From contig NC_014551.1 in assembly GCF_000196735.1 (NCBI RefSeq), forward strand, positions 925,001 to 989,000: a stretch of DNA of 64,000 bases, in the 5' to 3' direction. Origin of the DNA: Bacillus amyloliquefaciens DSM 7 = ATCC 23350 (GTDB lineage: Bacteria > Bacillota > Bacilli > Bacillales > Bacillaceae). Position 1 is the first letter of the stretch; each line of letters opens with the position of its first letter. Positions 48,953 through 56,827 of this stretch are shown in pieces. The notes under the pieces were generated by a model that was given only the letters and a program-made list of their open reading frames with translations, searched no databases and was not told the DNA's origin. The position numbers and the translations under genes are program-made.

Positions 48953-49207
48953 ATGGCAATTACAGATGACCAGAAACGAAGATTAAATGAATCTATGCCA
49001 GTCGCCAACGATCTAAAGCTCGGTGACATCATTCAGGAATTACAGGAAGGCGGAGGCACGGCCGGTCCAAAAGGTGATAAAGGGGACACCGGACCCCAAG
49101 GACCGAAAGGCGATACCGGACCAAAAGGAGCGGACGGGTTCGGAACCAAAGCGCAGTATGACGACATCATTGCGAGGCTTAAAGCGTTAGAAGGAGCCGG
49201 CTCTTAA
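48953..49207 (+). CDS. Collagen-like head fibre/decoration protein
   Basis: Protein of 84 aa. The central part has seven G-x-y triplets in two runs (GPKGDKGDTGPQGPKGDTGP), a short collagen-like triple helix. The N-terminus (MAITDDQKRRLNES) is the capsid-binding end known from phi29-like head fibres, and the C-terminus is a short helix. RBS AAAGGAGGCC. Confidence 0.75.
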   Translation: MAITDDQKRRLNESMPVANDLKLGDIIQELQEGGGTAGPKGDKGDTGPQGPKGDTGPKGADGFGTKAQYDDIIARLKALEGAGS

Positions 49208-49209
49208 TA

Positions 49210-49428
49210 ATGGCCGTCTATAAAGCCTCTCCGTTTTATTCCGTAGGCACTGACCAGACGATCGTTTTCGATCACAAAGGCGTTTACGAAACCGATGTTC
49301 CGGCCGAAATTAAGCAGTTGAATGCATTATGTCCGCGATGGATTAGCTGTGTTGTATCAGACGATGAGACGGAAAAGGCGGAGGCAAAGGCGCCGAAAAA
49401 GCCTGCACGTAAGTCCTCCGGAAAATAA
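49210..49428 (+). CDS. Hypothetical head-region protein
   Basis: Protein of 72 aa starting 2 bases after the previous stop. An N-terminal beta part is followed by a Lys/Ala-rich tail (KAEAKAPKKPARKSSGK). Not recognised; small proteins at this place often stabilise connectors. Confidence 0.5.
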   Translation: MAVYKASPFYSVGTDQTIVFDHKGVYETDVPAEIKQLNALCPRWISCVVSDDETEKAEAKAPKKPARKSSGK

Positions 49429-49441
49429 GGAGGCGGTGCGC

Positions 49442-49828
49442 ATGGCTTTAAGTGTAGAAGCTGCGAACGAATATATCAACCGAATGACAATCGATAATGA
49501 GGACTGGAACGACTATGACGGCGCGAAGCAGCAGCGGGTACTAAACGTAGCCGAAGACGTCTTGGCTCGAAAGTTTCGTAAGTACGTCATTCCTGATGAC
49601 GCAGTTTACGAGTTTACGAACGTGCTTGCGACTGCTTATAACGATACGAACCGTCTGAATAAGCACGGCATCGCGTCTTACTCAATCACCGGCGTCGGGT
49701 CGTTTACGTATAAGGAGACGCTTCGAGCTGACGATGAGTCTCTCATACCGAAAAAGACGATCGATCTGATCGAAGAAGCGAACGATGTGAAACTTAGCGG
49801 CCGGACCGTAAAAGCGACGGTGATGTAA
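49442..49828 (+). CDS. Head-tail adaptor (SPP1 gp15/YqbG-like)
   Basis: Protein of 128 aa. Helical fold with AANEYINRM, NVAEDVLARKFRKYVIPDDA and the ending SLIPKKTIDLIEEANDV, typical of the first connector protein below the portal. ATG 49442 after AAGGAGGCGG. Confidence 0.75.
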   Translation: MALSVEAANEYINRMTIDNEDWNDYDGAKQQRVLNVAEDVLARKFRKYVIPDDAVYEFTNVLATAYNDTNRLNKHGIASYSITGVGSFTYKETLRADDESLIPKKTIDLIEEANDVKLSGRTVKATVM

Positions 49829-50164
49829 TTGGCGATCATACCGATGCGTCAGACCGTGACCGTTACTCGTGCTTCAGATGATATAGACGTGTGGGGAAAC
49901 CCGGTGGACGTCGAGCCGTTCGAAATTAAGTGCCGAATCGACGAAGGATCTACTATTGCGAATTCACGTTCTTCCGGCGTTGTGAAGAGCGAGGAAGTCG
50001 TAGCCACGGCGCGTATATTGGTCGATAAATTAGCCGACATCAGGTATACGGATACACTCGCATTCACAAACGAGCTGGGCGAAACCATTGAGCGTAAGCC
50101 GAAGGAAATAAACGTAAAGCGGCAAGTCAGTGGTAAGCCGATTCTGACCGAGGTAATCGTATGA
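49829..50164 (+). CDS. Head closure protein (gp16/YqbH-like)
   Basis: Protein of 111 aa starting at TTG directly after the adaptor stop. Beta-barrel pattern: MRQTVTVTRASDDIDVWGNP, FEIKCRIDEG, then RKPKEINVKRQVSGKPILTEV. It is the usual second connector protein. Confidence 0.72.
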   Translation: MAIIPMRQTVTVTRASDDIDVWGNPVDVEPFEIKCRIDEGSTIANSRSSGVVKSEEVVATARILVDKLADIRYTDTLAFTNELGETIERKPKEINVKRQVSGKPILTEVIV

Positions 50165-50568
50165 GCTTTACACTGGATGCTGGCGATTTTCTATCGTTAT
50201 TGGATAGCCGAGAGGTAGCCGTTGAGCAGGCAGCAAAGACAGCGATGCATGATAACACGGATGACCTCGCTAGACTTGCGCAAAACATTGCCCCGATAGA
50301 CAAAGCCACGCTCCGTCGCGGCATGAAAAAGAAGGTTACGTTAAAACGCGATAGTCTGATCGGTGAAGTATCGTTCCGAGCCGTTGATAAAGGCTTTAAC
50401 TACGCGCTATGGACTCATGAAGCGGAATACAACCTCGGGCCAGTTTCGGCAGGTGCAGGCGGCATTAGCGGCTATCCGGTCGGTAACAAATATCTGGAAC
50501 GTCCGCTGAAAGGTGAATCGCAGAAATACATTAATCACGTAGCAGACGCGGTGAGAAGGGAGTTGTGA
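50161..50568 (+). CDS. HK97 gp10-like tail-completion protein
   Basis: Protein of 135 aa. DDLARLAQNIAPIDKATLRRGM, then FNYALWTHEAEYNLG, then YLERPLK matches the minor capsid/gp10-like family. It overlaps the previous gene by ATGA. Confidence 0.75.
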   Translation: MSFTLDAGDFLSLLDSREVAVEQAAKTAMHDNTDDLARLAQNIAPIDKATLRRGMKKKVTLKRDSLIGEVSFRAVDKGFNYALWTHEAEYNLGPVSAGAGGISGYPVGNKYLERPLKGESQKYINHVADAVRREL

Positions 50569-50574
50569 TAATCG

Positions 50575-50964
50575 TTGAAGATAACCGAATTAATCTCGTT
50601 CATACAGTCGCGGGTTGACGGCGTTTATTACGCAAACGGATTCCCGCGAAATGCGGCAGACGAATGTACTTATGTGCGATTTACAGGCGGATTTCCTCCG
50701 TCTCAATGGACCAGAAAGAGTCAGCCTTCGTTTCAAATAATCGTACGGGGAAAGGCGCGAGGCGACGCTGATTGCGAAGAGAAAGCGTATCAGCTTCAGG
50801 AAGCGCTAACGAATCTCCGTGAAGTGTTTATCGGTAATAGCTCTATCGTTGTTATCCGGGCGGCAAATTCGGTGCCGTTATTTATCGGATACGACGACAA
50901 CGATCGTCCCCAATACTCGTTGAATTTCGATTGTGTAGTGCGCCCTGACCGGGCGCTTTTTTAA
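50575..50964 (+). CDS. Tail terminator / minor capsid gp11-like protein
   Basis: Protein of 129 aa from TTG. ELISFIQSRVDGVYYANGFP, SFQIIVRGKARGDADCEEKAYQ and FIGYDDNDRPQYSLNF fit the phage minor capsid family at the tail-terminator position. Its last codons form a terminator stem. Confidence 0.72.
   Translation: MKITELISFIQSRVDGVYYANGFPRNAADECTYVRFTGGFPPSQWTRKSQPSFQIIVRGKARGDADCEEKAYQLQEALTNLREVFIGNSSIVVIRAANSVPLFIGYDDNDRPQYSLNFDCVVRPDRALF
50940..50962 (+). terminator. Terminator overlapping the end of 50575-50964
   Basis: GCGCCC, TGACC, GGGCGC then TTTTTT. The hairpin is inside the coding region and the T run includes the last Phe codon. Confidence 0.88.
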
Positions 50965-50988
50965 TGCAAAAATAAAGGAGGAAAACAG

Positions 50989-51543
50989 ATGGCTGGAATT
51001 AAAACGATTCAAGTTCCTATCGGCCCCGCAATCGTCGAGTACGGCGAGGGCAAGGATATGGTGACGTTTGACATCACGAAGGGCGGCATCGTTTTTAAGG
51101 CGCAGATGTCTAAGCAGGATACAACAGTCGACCAATACGGTGACTCGATCGTAGGCTCACGGACAAAGGGCGGAACTTGCGAATGTACCGTACCGTTTGC
51201 GATCTATGATTTAGAAAAGATTCATAAGGCGGTTCCGAACAGTAAGTACGTGTCTGACGGAGACAAAAAGAAGCTTGTAGTCAGCGGTAAAGCCGGATAT
51301 GACTTGCTGAAGGACGCGAAGCCTTTACGAATTAAGCCGACAGATCCGGAAGCGACGGCCAATGACTGGCTAACGATTCCATTAGCTGGCGCATCGACTG
51401 ACATTGAATATACGTATGATTCCGATAATGAGAGGATCGCCAACCTAACGTTTACCGGTTATCCGGACACGATGGGAGAAGGCGATCTTTTTATTATGGG
51501 CGACGAAACGGCCGGGACCTCTTCCGGCACTGGCAGCGAATAA
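50989..51543 (+). CDS. Major tail (tube) protein
   Basis: Protein of 184 aa. Beta-rich, with GTCECTVPFAIYDLEKIHKA and the ending IANLTFTGYPDTMGEGDLFIMG, followed by a Ser/Gly/Thr tail. Position between the tail terminator and the frameshifted chaperone is exact for the tube protein. RBS AAAGGAGGAAAAC. Confidence 0.85.
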   Translation: MAGIKTIQVPIGPAIVEYGEGKDMVTFDITKGGIVFKAQMSKQDTTVDQYGDSIVGSRTKGGTCECTVPFAIYDLEKIHKAVPNSKYVSDGDKKKLVVSGKAGYDLLKDAKPLRIKPTDPEATANDWLTIPLAGASTDIEYTYDSDNERIANLTFTGYPDTMGEGDLFIMGDETAGTSSGTGSE

Positions 51544-51552
51544 CAAACGAAA

Positions 51553-51580
51553 GGCATCGTCGGGAGGCGGTGTCTTTTTA
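51553..51580 (+). terminator. Terminator after the tail tube gene
   Basis: GGCATCG with CGGTGTC (wobbles), 8-base loop, then TTTTTATTT. Confidence 0.7.
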
Positions 51581-51601
51581 TTTACACGAGAGGAGAATCG
51601 T

Positions 51602-51973
51602 ATGAACATCTTCGGAAAGAAAAAGGAAACTGACGCGGTTCAGCTTGGCAAGTATCCGGTCGAGGTCGCTAAGCTTACTCCGGCTAAGTGGAAACAGCTT
51701 TTCTTAGCACTCGATAAAATTCCGAGCCTTATCTTGCAAGTCATCAGCGCGCCTAAAACAGCTTTCTATCCGTATTTAGTAAACGCGATCGATATCGGTT
51801 TGGATGAAATTGTCGAGATTACTGCGTTGTTAAGTGGCGTCGAAGCTGAGTATATCCGAGAGGAAGTCGGGACTGACGAAATTATCGAATACCTCACGCT
51901 CACCGTTAAAAAGAACCGTCTTGATTCGCAAGCAAAAAACGTGAAGAGCCTTCTTCCGAAACTCGAAAAGTAG
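51602..51973 (+). CDS. Tail assembly chaperone, short form (gpG analogue)
   Basis: Protein of 123 aa. Helical protein (VEVAKLTPAKWKQLFLALDKIP, NAIDIGLDEIVEITALLSG) placed between tube and tape measure. It probably coats the tape measure before tube assembly. Near its end the heptamer A-AAA-AAC (51934-51940, in the reading frame) provides a -1 frameshift site giving the long form. Confidence 0.82.
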   Translation: MNIFGKKKETDAVQLGKYPVEVAKLTPAKWKQLFLALDKIPSLILQVISAPKTAFYPYLVNAIDIGLDEIVEITALLSGVEAEYIREEVGTDEIIEYLTLTVKKNRLDSQAKNVKSLLPKLEK

Positions 51974-52305
51974 ACGAAGAGGGCGATCCGTATACGATTG
52001 ACGACTATCTGATCGAAGCGGCTATCAGTTTAGGCGTCACGCAGCATCAGATAGAAAACGAGTTTTATATGGTGGATATACCGAAATTTGTGCGCGCTAA
52101 GACGAAGCAAGGCGCGGTAAGGCGCATAGAAGACATTCGTGTACTTCTCGCGACGAACAGCCGGGCTAGTGAGGACGACGAGTATAAACAGCTCATGAAT
52201 ACGTTGATTCGGGCGGCAGGACTTCGCCCTGAAGTGAAATTCGACCGTGAGAAATTCGAACAACTACGGGCTTTACAGGGTAATTTTCGGAAAGGAGGTA
52301 AATAG
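51602..52305 (+). CDS. Tail assembly chaperone, -1 frameshift long form (gpGT analogue)
   Basis: Join of 51602-51940 and 51940-52305, 234 aa. After the slip, reading continues through the -1 frame without a stop: REEPSSETRKVDEEGDPYT, then YLIEAAISLGVTQHQIENEF and MVDIPKFVRAK, to 52305. The second part has no RBS-supported start before 52069. The arrangement is the standard G/GT device conserved in long-tailed phages. Confidence 0.85.
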
Positions 52306-52875
52306 ATGGCCGGAACAACAGTCGGAGAAATACGGGCGCGTCTCGTATTAGACATGGCGGACTGGTCCCGTCGATCTCAGCAAGCTCGAAGCGATATGGA
52401 TCAAATGGGCCGTTCATCTGCGAATCTCTCGAAACAAATGGGCCTCATCCAAAAGGCTTCGCTTGCGGTCGGAGGCGCAGTCGTAGCCGGTATCGGCGTT
52501 TCCGTCAAAAAGGCGGCTGACTTCGAGGAGGCCATGTCGCGAGTTAAAGCGATCAGCGGCGCGACCGGTCAGGACTTCGAAGATCTGAAGAACATCGCGG
52601 CTAAGATGGGCGCCGAAACAAAATATACCGCAGTAGAGGCGGCCGAGGGTCTTCAATACCTTGCGATGGCGGGCTTCAGCGTAAAAGCGCAAGTCGGATC
52701 GTTGCCGGCCGTGCTCAACTTGGCGGCAGCTTCAGGCGAAGGACTCGGACGTTCAGCGGATATCGTTTCGAACATCATGACCGGCTTCGGCATTAAAGCG
52801 GAAGACTCCGGGCATGCCGTTGACGTACTCGTAAAAGCGATGACGACGGCCAATACGGATCTGCCGCAATTGGGT
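52306..52875 (+). CDS. Tape measure protein, exon 1
   Basis: 190 codons: VGEIRARLVLDMADWSRRSQ, then the TMP core AADFEEAMSRVKAISGATGQ and MGAETKYTAVEAAEGLQYLAM (TIGR01760-type). The exon ends in TTGGGT, and reading on gives a stop after 12 foreign residues. Joining to 53157 restores DLPQLG-DAMKFVAPVA, the conserved family sequence. ATG 52306 has AAAGGAGG upstream. Confidence 0.9.
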
Positions 52876-53156
52876 AAACAAAATTGCCCGGCTGCTTGGG
52901 AACAAGCTGCGTAACACCACGTGAATTCGGTGAACTCTAAGTCACTTTCAAGTGATATGAGAATACCGAGCGAAGCCGCATAGGAAACTTGCGGAACGTG
53001 TAACGACTAGGTGAAGTAGTCTACGGCGTATTAGCTATGACGAAACACCCACGAGCGCGTGGCACCCTAACGTCTTTGGCGTGGGTGAAGATATAGTCTG
53101 AGCTTGCGGGAAACCGTAAGAACTACCGGATAAAGAGCCGGTAGGATAACAAACTG
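52876..53156 (+). ncRNA. ORF-less group I intron in the tape measure gene
   Basis: 281 nt. P1: exon TTGGGT (52870-52875) pairs with the internal guide GCCCGG (52886-52891), with U-G at the splice site. The intron ends in G. The core GAAGATATAGTC (53087-53098) is shared with the nrdE intron. Peripheral hairpins CTTGCGG/CCGTAAG and CTACCGG/CCGGTAG lie near the 3' end, and ACCCACG/CGTGGGT upstream. No endonuclease gene, so it is a minimal, possibly immobile intron. Confidence 0.88.
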
Positions 53157-55388
53157 GATGCAATGAAATTCGTCGCCCCTGTTGCGCACTCTCTCGGATA
53201 CTCCATCGAAGATACTGCGACAGCCGTTGCGAAAATGTCAGACGCCGGTATTCAGGGATCGATGGCGGGTACGGCGCTTCGTGCGTCACTCTTACACCTT
53301 ACGAATCCGGTCGGCCAGTCGGCCAAAGCGATGAAAAAGTACGGAATCGAGGTAAAGGATGCCCACGGAAATCTAAAGCCGATACCCGAACTCGTCGGCC
53401 ATATTTCGAAGAAGTTCGAAGGGATGACGTCGGCGCAGAAAACGGCAGCGGCGGCACAGCTCGTCGGAGTTGAAGCGGCTTCCGGGTTCGTTACGCTTTT
53501 GGGCGTCGGAGAAAAGGGACTGCGCAATTATTCGAAGACGCTGAAGGAAGCCGGCGGGACCGCGGACAAAGTAGCGAAAACGCAGATGGATAACCTCAAA
53601 GGGTCATTCGAACAGTTTACGTCTGCGCTCGACGGTCTCGGAATCGCGATCGGTAACGAGTTTTTACCTACTTTCCGAAAAATTGTCGAAACCGGTACGA
53701 AAGTGGTCGAGTTCCTTAGCGAACTAAATCCGGGGATCATTACGACTGGCCTCGAAATGGCAGGCGCGGCGGCAGCGGTGGCGCTGGTAGCGTCGTCTAT
53801 GTTAAAGCTCGGAATCGCAGTGCGCGGTTTGTTCGTTGCGATGGGTCCGGCTGGATGGGTGATTACCGGGCTCTCTTTATTAGCGGGAGCACTTGTCGGG
53901 GTGAAAGCGGGATACGATCAGGTGAACACCGTTAGCCTAGAGGCGGCCGAAGCCAAACAAAAAGAGATAGATTCTATTAATAATTTAGCGACTGAGTTTG
54001 AAAAACTTCAAAACAAAACAAAGCTTACAGCAGAAGAGATGGCGCACTATCTCGACTTGAACGATCGCATTAAATTGGAAACTGATTCTCACGCGATCAA
54101 ACTGATGAAGGAGGAGCAGGAGGGGCTGCGCAAAAAGTCGGGTCTTACAAATAATGAGTTCGATCGCTATCTTTCGCTTAATGACAAGGTACTAGAAAAG
54201 GCTCCTATCACAAGTAAGGCAATAACAGACCAAGGTAATGCGTTCGCGAAAAACACTAAGGCGTTAAAGCGGCTGACTGAGGAAAAAGCCGAAGAATTAA
54301 GGATTGAACTGAATACTCAAAAAGCCAAACTTGACTCTAAAGAGACTGAGAATCTCAATGAAAGAAGCAGGCTTCAAGAAAAGATAAATAGCCTTGCGGA
54401 GGAGTATCGCGAAAATCAGGTGAAAGCCGAGGAGCAGCTTGAGAAAGTAAGGGGGATAGAAGACAGTATAAAACAAGCGAAAGCGGCCGGAAACAAAGAA
54501 GACGCTGCACAAAAGGAGAATATCCTAGGTACAGAAAAGCGGATTCTAAGCGAACTTCAGGCTCAACTTGGGGCGAGTGGTGATAAGCTTCTAAGCAAAA
54601 AAGAAGAACTACAAAAGGTAAATGAAGAGATAAATAAACTCGATACTGTTAAGCAAAAACTAGTGGATTTAGAGATGCGACAAGTCGGCTTAAACGCTAA
54701 AAAGGGAGAAGGCGTGAGAGTAATCGATAAGGAGATCGCTCGCCTTCAAGATGCGAAGGCGAATCTGAAAAACAACACGACAGCAGCCGATCGTAAAACA
54801 GATGAGTATCGAAAGTCTGTTAAAGCAATTGACGACGAGATCGCAAACCTTCGTACCGCAAGGGGTCGGGTCGCGGATATTACGTCAGAAGCCCAAAGAA
54901 TGAACGCTGCTCTAAGTAAGGACATCACGAAACGCATCACGACAATTACATCGGATGTTTCTATGAAGACGGAGCGTGCTGTAAGCCGGGGAAAAGGGAA
55001 CGAAGGTACCTACCACACTGGCGGCGTCATCGGCCTCGGGCAGATCAATAAACTTCACATCGGCGGCCTAGCGTCTCAATTTGCTAATCCGATGAGCCAC
55101 GAAGTCGATATCCGGGCCCTGCGTAACGAAATGGTGCTTACTGAAGCGCAACAGGCGAATCTTATGCGAATGATAGACGCAGGGCATACGGCGGGCCTCG
55201 GAGGAGATTCCGGCTTATCGTCGGATATGCTTCGCGCGCTCAGTTCGATTGAGCAGGCGATTAAGACGAAGGGTGGCGCTCCTATCGTGATGGATAGTGA
55301 AGTTGTTGGGCGTATTGTAGAGCCGCACATCAGTCGCATTCAGCAGGACGGGTATGATTTAGAACGGATGAGAGACGGGAGGTGGTAG
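53157..55388 (+). CDS. Tape measure protein, exon 2
   Basis: 743 codons; spliced total is 933 aa. It sets tail length. Contains SDAGIQGSMAGTALRASLLHL and TSAQKTAAAAQLVGVEAASGF of the TMP core. A hydrophobic segment (about 420-480) includes AAAAVALVASSMLKLGIAV and WVITGLSLLAGALVGV. Then a 250-residue coiled coil, and a C-terminal domain (LRNEMVLTEAQQANLMRMID). Codon use in the coiled-coil part is more AT-rich. Confidence 0.9.
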   Translation, partial: DAMKFVAPVAHSLGYSIEDTATAVAKMSDAGIQGSMAGTALRASLLHLTNPVGQSAKAMKKYGIEVKDAHGNLKPIPELVGHISKKFEGMTSAQKTAAAAQLVGVEAASGFVTLLGVGEKGLRNYSKTLKEAGGTADKVAKTQMDNLKGSFEQFTSALDGLGIAIGNEFLPTFRKIVETGTKVVEFLSELNPGIITTGLEMAGAAAAVALVASSMLKLGIAVRGLFVAMGPAGWVITGLSLLAGALVGVKAGYDQVNTVSLEAAEAKQKEIDSINNLATEFEKLQNKTKLTAEEMAHYLDLNDRIKLETDSHAIKLMKEEQEGLRKKSGLTNNEFDRYLSLNDKVLEKAPITSKAITDQGNAFAKNTKALKRLTEEKAEELRIELNTQKAKLDSKETENLNERSRLQEKINSLAEEYRENQVKAEEQLEKVRGIEDSIKQAKAAGNKEDAAQKENILGTEKRILSELQAQLGASGDKLLSKKEELQKVNEEINKLDTVKQKLVDLEMRQVGLNAKKGEGVRVIDKEIARLQDAKANLKNNTTAADRKTDEYRKSVKAIDDEIANLRTARGRVADITSEAQRMNAALSKDITKRITTITSDVSMKTERAVSRGKGNEGTYHTGGVIGLGQINKLHIGGLASQFANPMSHEVDIRALRNEMVLTEAQQANLMRMIDAGHTAGLGGDSGLSSDMLRALSSIEQAIKTKGGAPIVMDSEVVGRIVEPHISRIQQDGYDLERMRDGRW

Positions 55389-55391
55389 CGT

Positions 55392-56816
55392 TTGAGTAAT
55401 ACAGATTTTATAAAGAAAATCGCCCCGGATGCGCAGAAGATATTCGTGAATTATAAAATTCTTGCAAGCCTCGTAATCGCGCAGGGGTGCTTAGAAAGTG
55501 CCTACGGGACTAGCGGCCTTGCCGTTAATGGAAAGAACCTTTTCGGAGTGAAGGGCGAATATAACGGAAAATATGTCATCATGAAAACGTGGGAAGTAAT
55601 CAATGGAAGGAACGTTCAAGTGGACGCCAAGTTCCGGAAGTACCCGACGTGGTATGAATCGATGCAAGACCTCGCGAAGCTTTACGTAAACGGCGTCAGT
55701 TGGGACCTGAATCACTATAAGGCGGTCGTAGGCGAGAAAAACTACAAGAAAGCGACTGCTGCGCTGGTAGACGCCGGTTATGCAACGGACCCGTCTTACG
55801 CATCAAAGCTTAACAGAATTATTGAAACGTACAATCTGACGAAGTACGACACCGCCCCGTCTCCGTCGAATCCGTCCACTCCTACTACGCCGGACACAAA
55901 CAACCCGGCTCCGGTTGTCGTTGAAGAGCCGGAGGTATCCATCGACGTTTTTTCAAGCGTCTATACAACGCCCCCATCCGGTGTCCCTATTACGGACAGC
56001 AACTTCCGGATACTTTACAAGGATGGCCGCATAATTGACATGGCTCGCGATTTATCAGTTCTTGTGCGAAGTTTCAAAATTGCTTCGCCCACTCCCGATA
56101 TCGATTACGAAACGATTCCGGGGAGAGACGGTTTAGTTCGAGTAGGAAAAAACTTCGGAGCCCGAACGCTGACTGCTGAATGTCTCTTGCTCGGAGCGGA
56201 TGACGTTGATTTTCATTTATTACAAGCGGAACTCTTTCACGCGCTTCATCGCGAGGAGGAGTTCTTTTTAGTTTCGGAAGCGACGCCGAAAAAACGGTGG
56301 CGGGTCGAGCTAAGCGCATCATTCACGCCTGACAGAATCGGTAGCTTCGGCGACTTTACGCTGACTTTCCAAAGCGCCTCTACTTATTGCGAATCAGTCG
56401 GCACGACGCTAGACGCATTCACGTTTGATGCGAACAAATGGCAGATAGGCGAAGGGTTGACGGACGATATCCCTTCGTACAAACACAAGACGAAGACTTT
56501 TCGTATTTTCAACGCGGGGGCCGTCCGGCTAGATCCGAGATACATGCCTTTAAAAATTACGTATAAAGGCGCGTCTGACAAATTGTCGATCAAAAATAGA
56601 ACAACAGGCGACCTGTGGGCGTTTTCGGGTACATCTACCGCGAAGGAAGCGATTCAAATTTCCGGTGTTACATCGAAAAAAGGAAACGTCAGCATATTGG
56701 GGCAGACAAATTTCGGGCTTATTACGTTAGAGCCCGGATGGAATGAATTTGAGTTAAACGGAACAAGCGGGGATTTTGAGATCACGTTTGATTTCAGATT
56801 CCATTATTACGCGTAG
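55392..56816 (+). CDS. Glucosaminidase fused to distal tail protein (Dit)
   Basis: Protein of 474 aa from TTG 55392. Residues 1-155 form a FlgJ/LytD-type glucosaminidase: LASLVIAQGCLESAYGTSGL (catalytic Glu), NLFGVKG, FRKYPTWYESMQDLAKLY. A Pro/Thr/Asn-rich linker follows (NPSTPTTPDTNNP, about 160-185), then a siphovirus Dit domain (about 200-474: DLSVLVRSFKIASPTPDIDYETIPG, GARTLTAEC, FTPDRIGSFGDFTLTF). The muralytic domain would be carried at the tail tip, the place of host-wall penetration. Confidence 0.85.
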   Translation: MSNTDFIKKIAPDAQKIFVNYKILASLVIAQGCLESAYGTSGLAVNGKNLFGVKGEYNGKYVIMKTWEVINGRNVQVDAKFRKYPTWYESMQDLAKLYVNGVSWDLNHYKAVVGEKNYKKATAALVDAGYATDPSYASKLNRIIETYNLTKYDTAPSPSNPSTPTTPDTNNPAPVVVEEPEVSIDVFSSVYTTPPSGVPITDSNFRILYKDGRIIDMARDLSVLVRSFKIASPTPDIDYETIPGRDGLVRVGKNFGARTLTAECLLLGADDVDFHLLQAELFHALHREEEFFLVSEATPKKRWRVELSASFTPDRIGSFGDFTLTFQSASTYCESVGTTLDAFTFDANKWQIGEGLTDDIPSYKHKTKTFRIFNAGAVRLDPRYMPLKITYKGASDKLSIKNRTTGDLWAFSGTSTAKEAIQISGVTSKKGNVSILGQTNFGLITLEPGWNEFELNGTSGDFEITFDFRFHYYA

Positions 56817-56827
56817 GGAGGTGCGCC

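Noticed and set aside
52876-52914. Tape measure protein as a genuinely truncated 202-aa gene plus a second gene
   Set aside because: Exact P1 pairing, the terminal G and restored family sequence show a group I intron instead.
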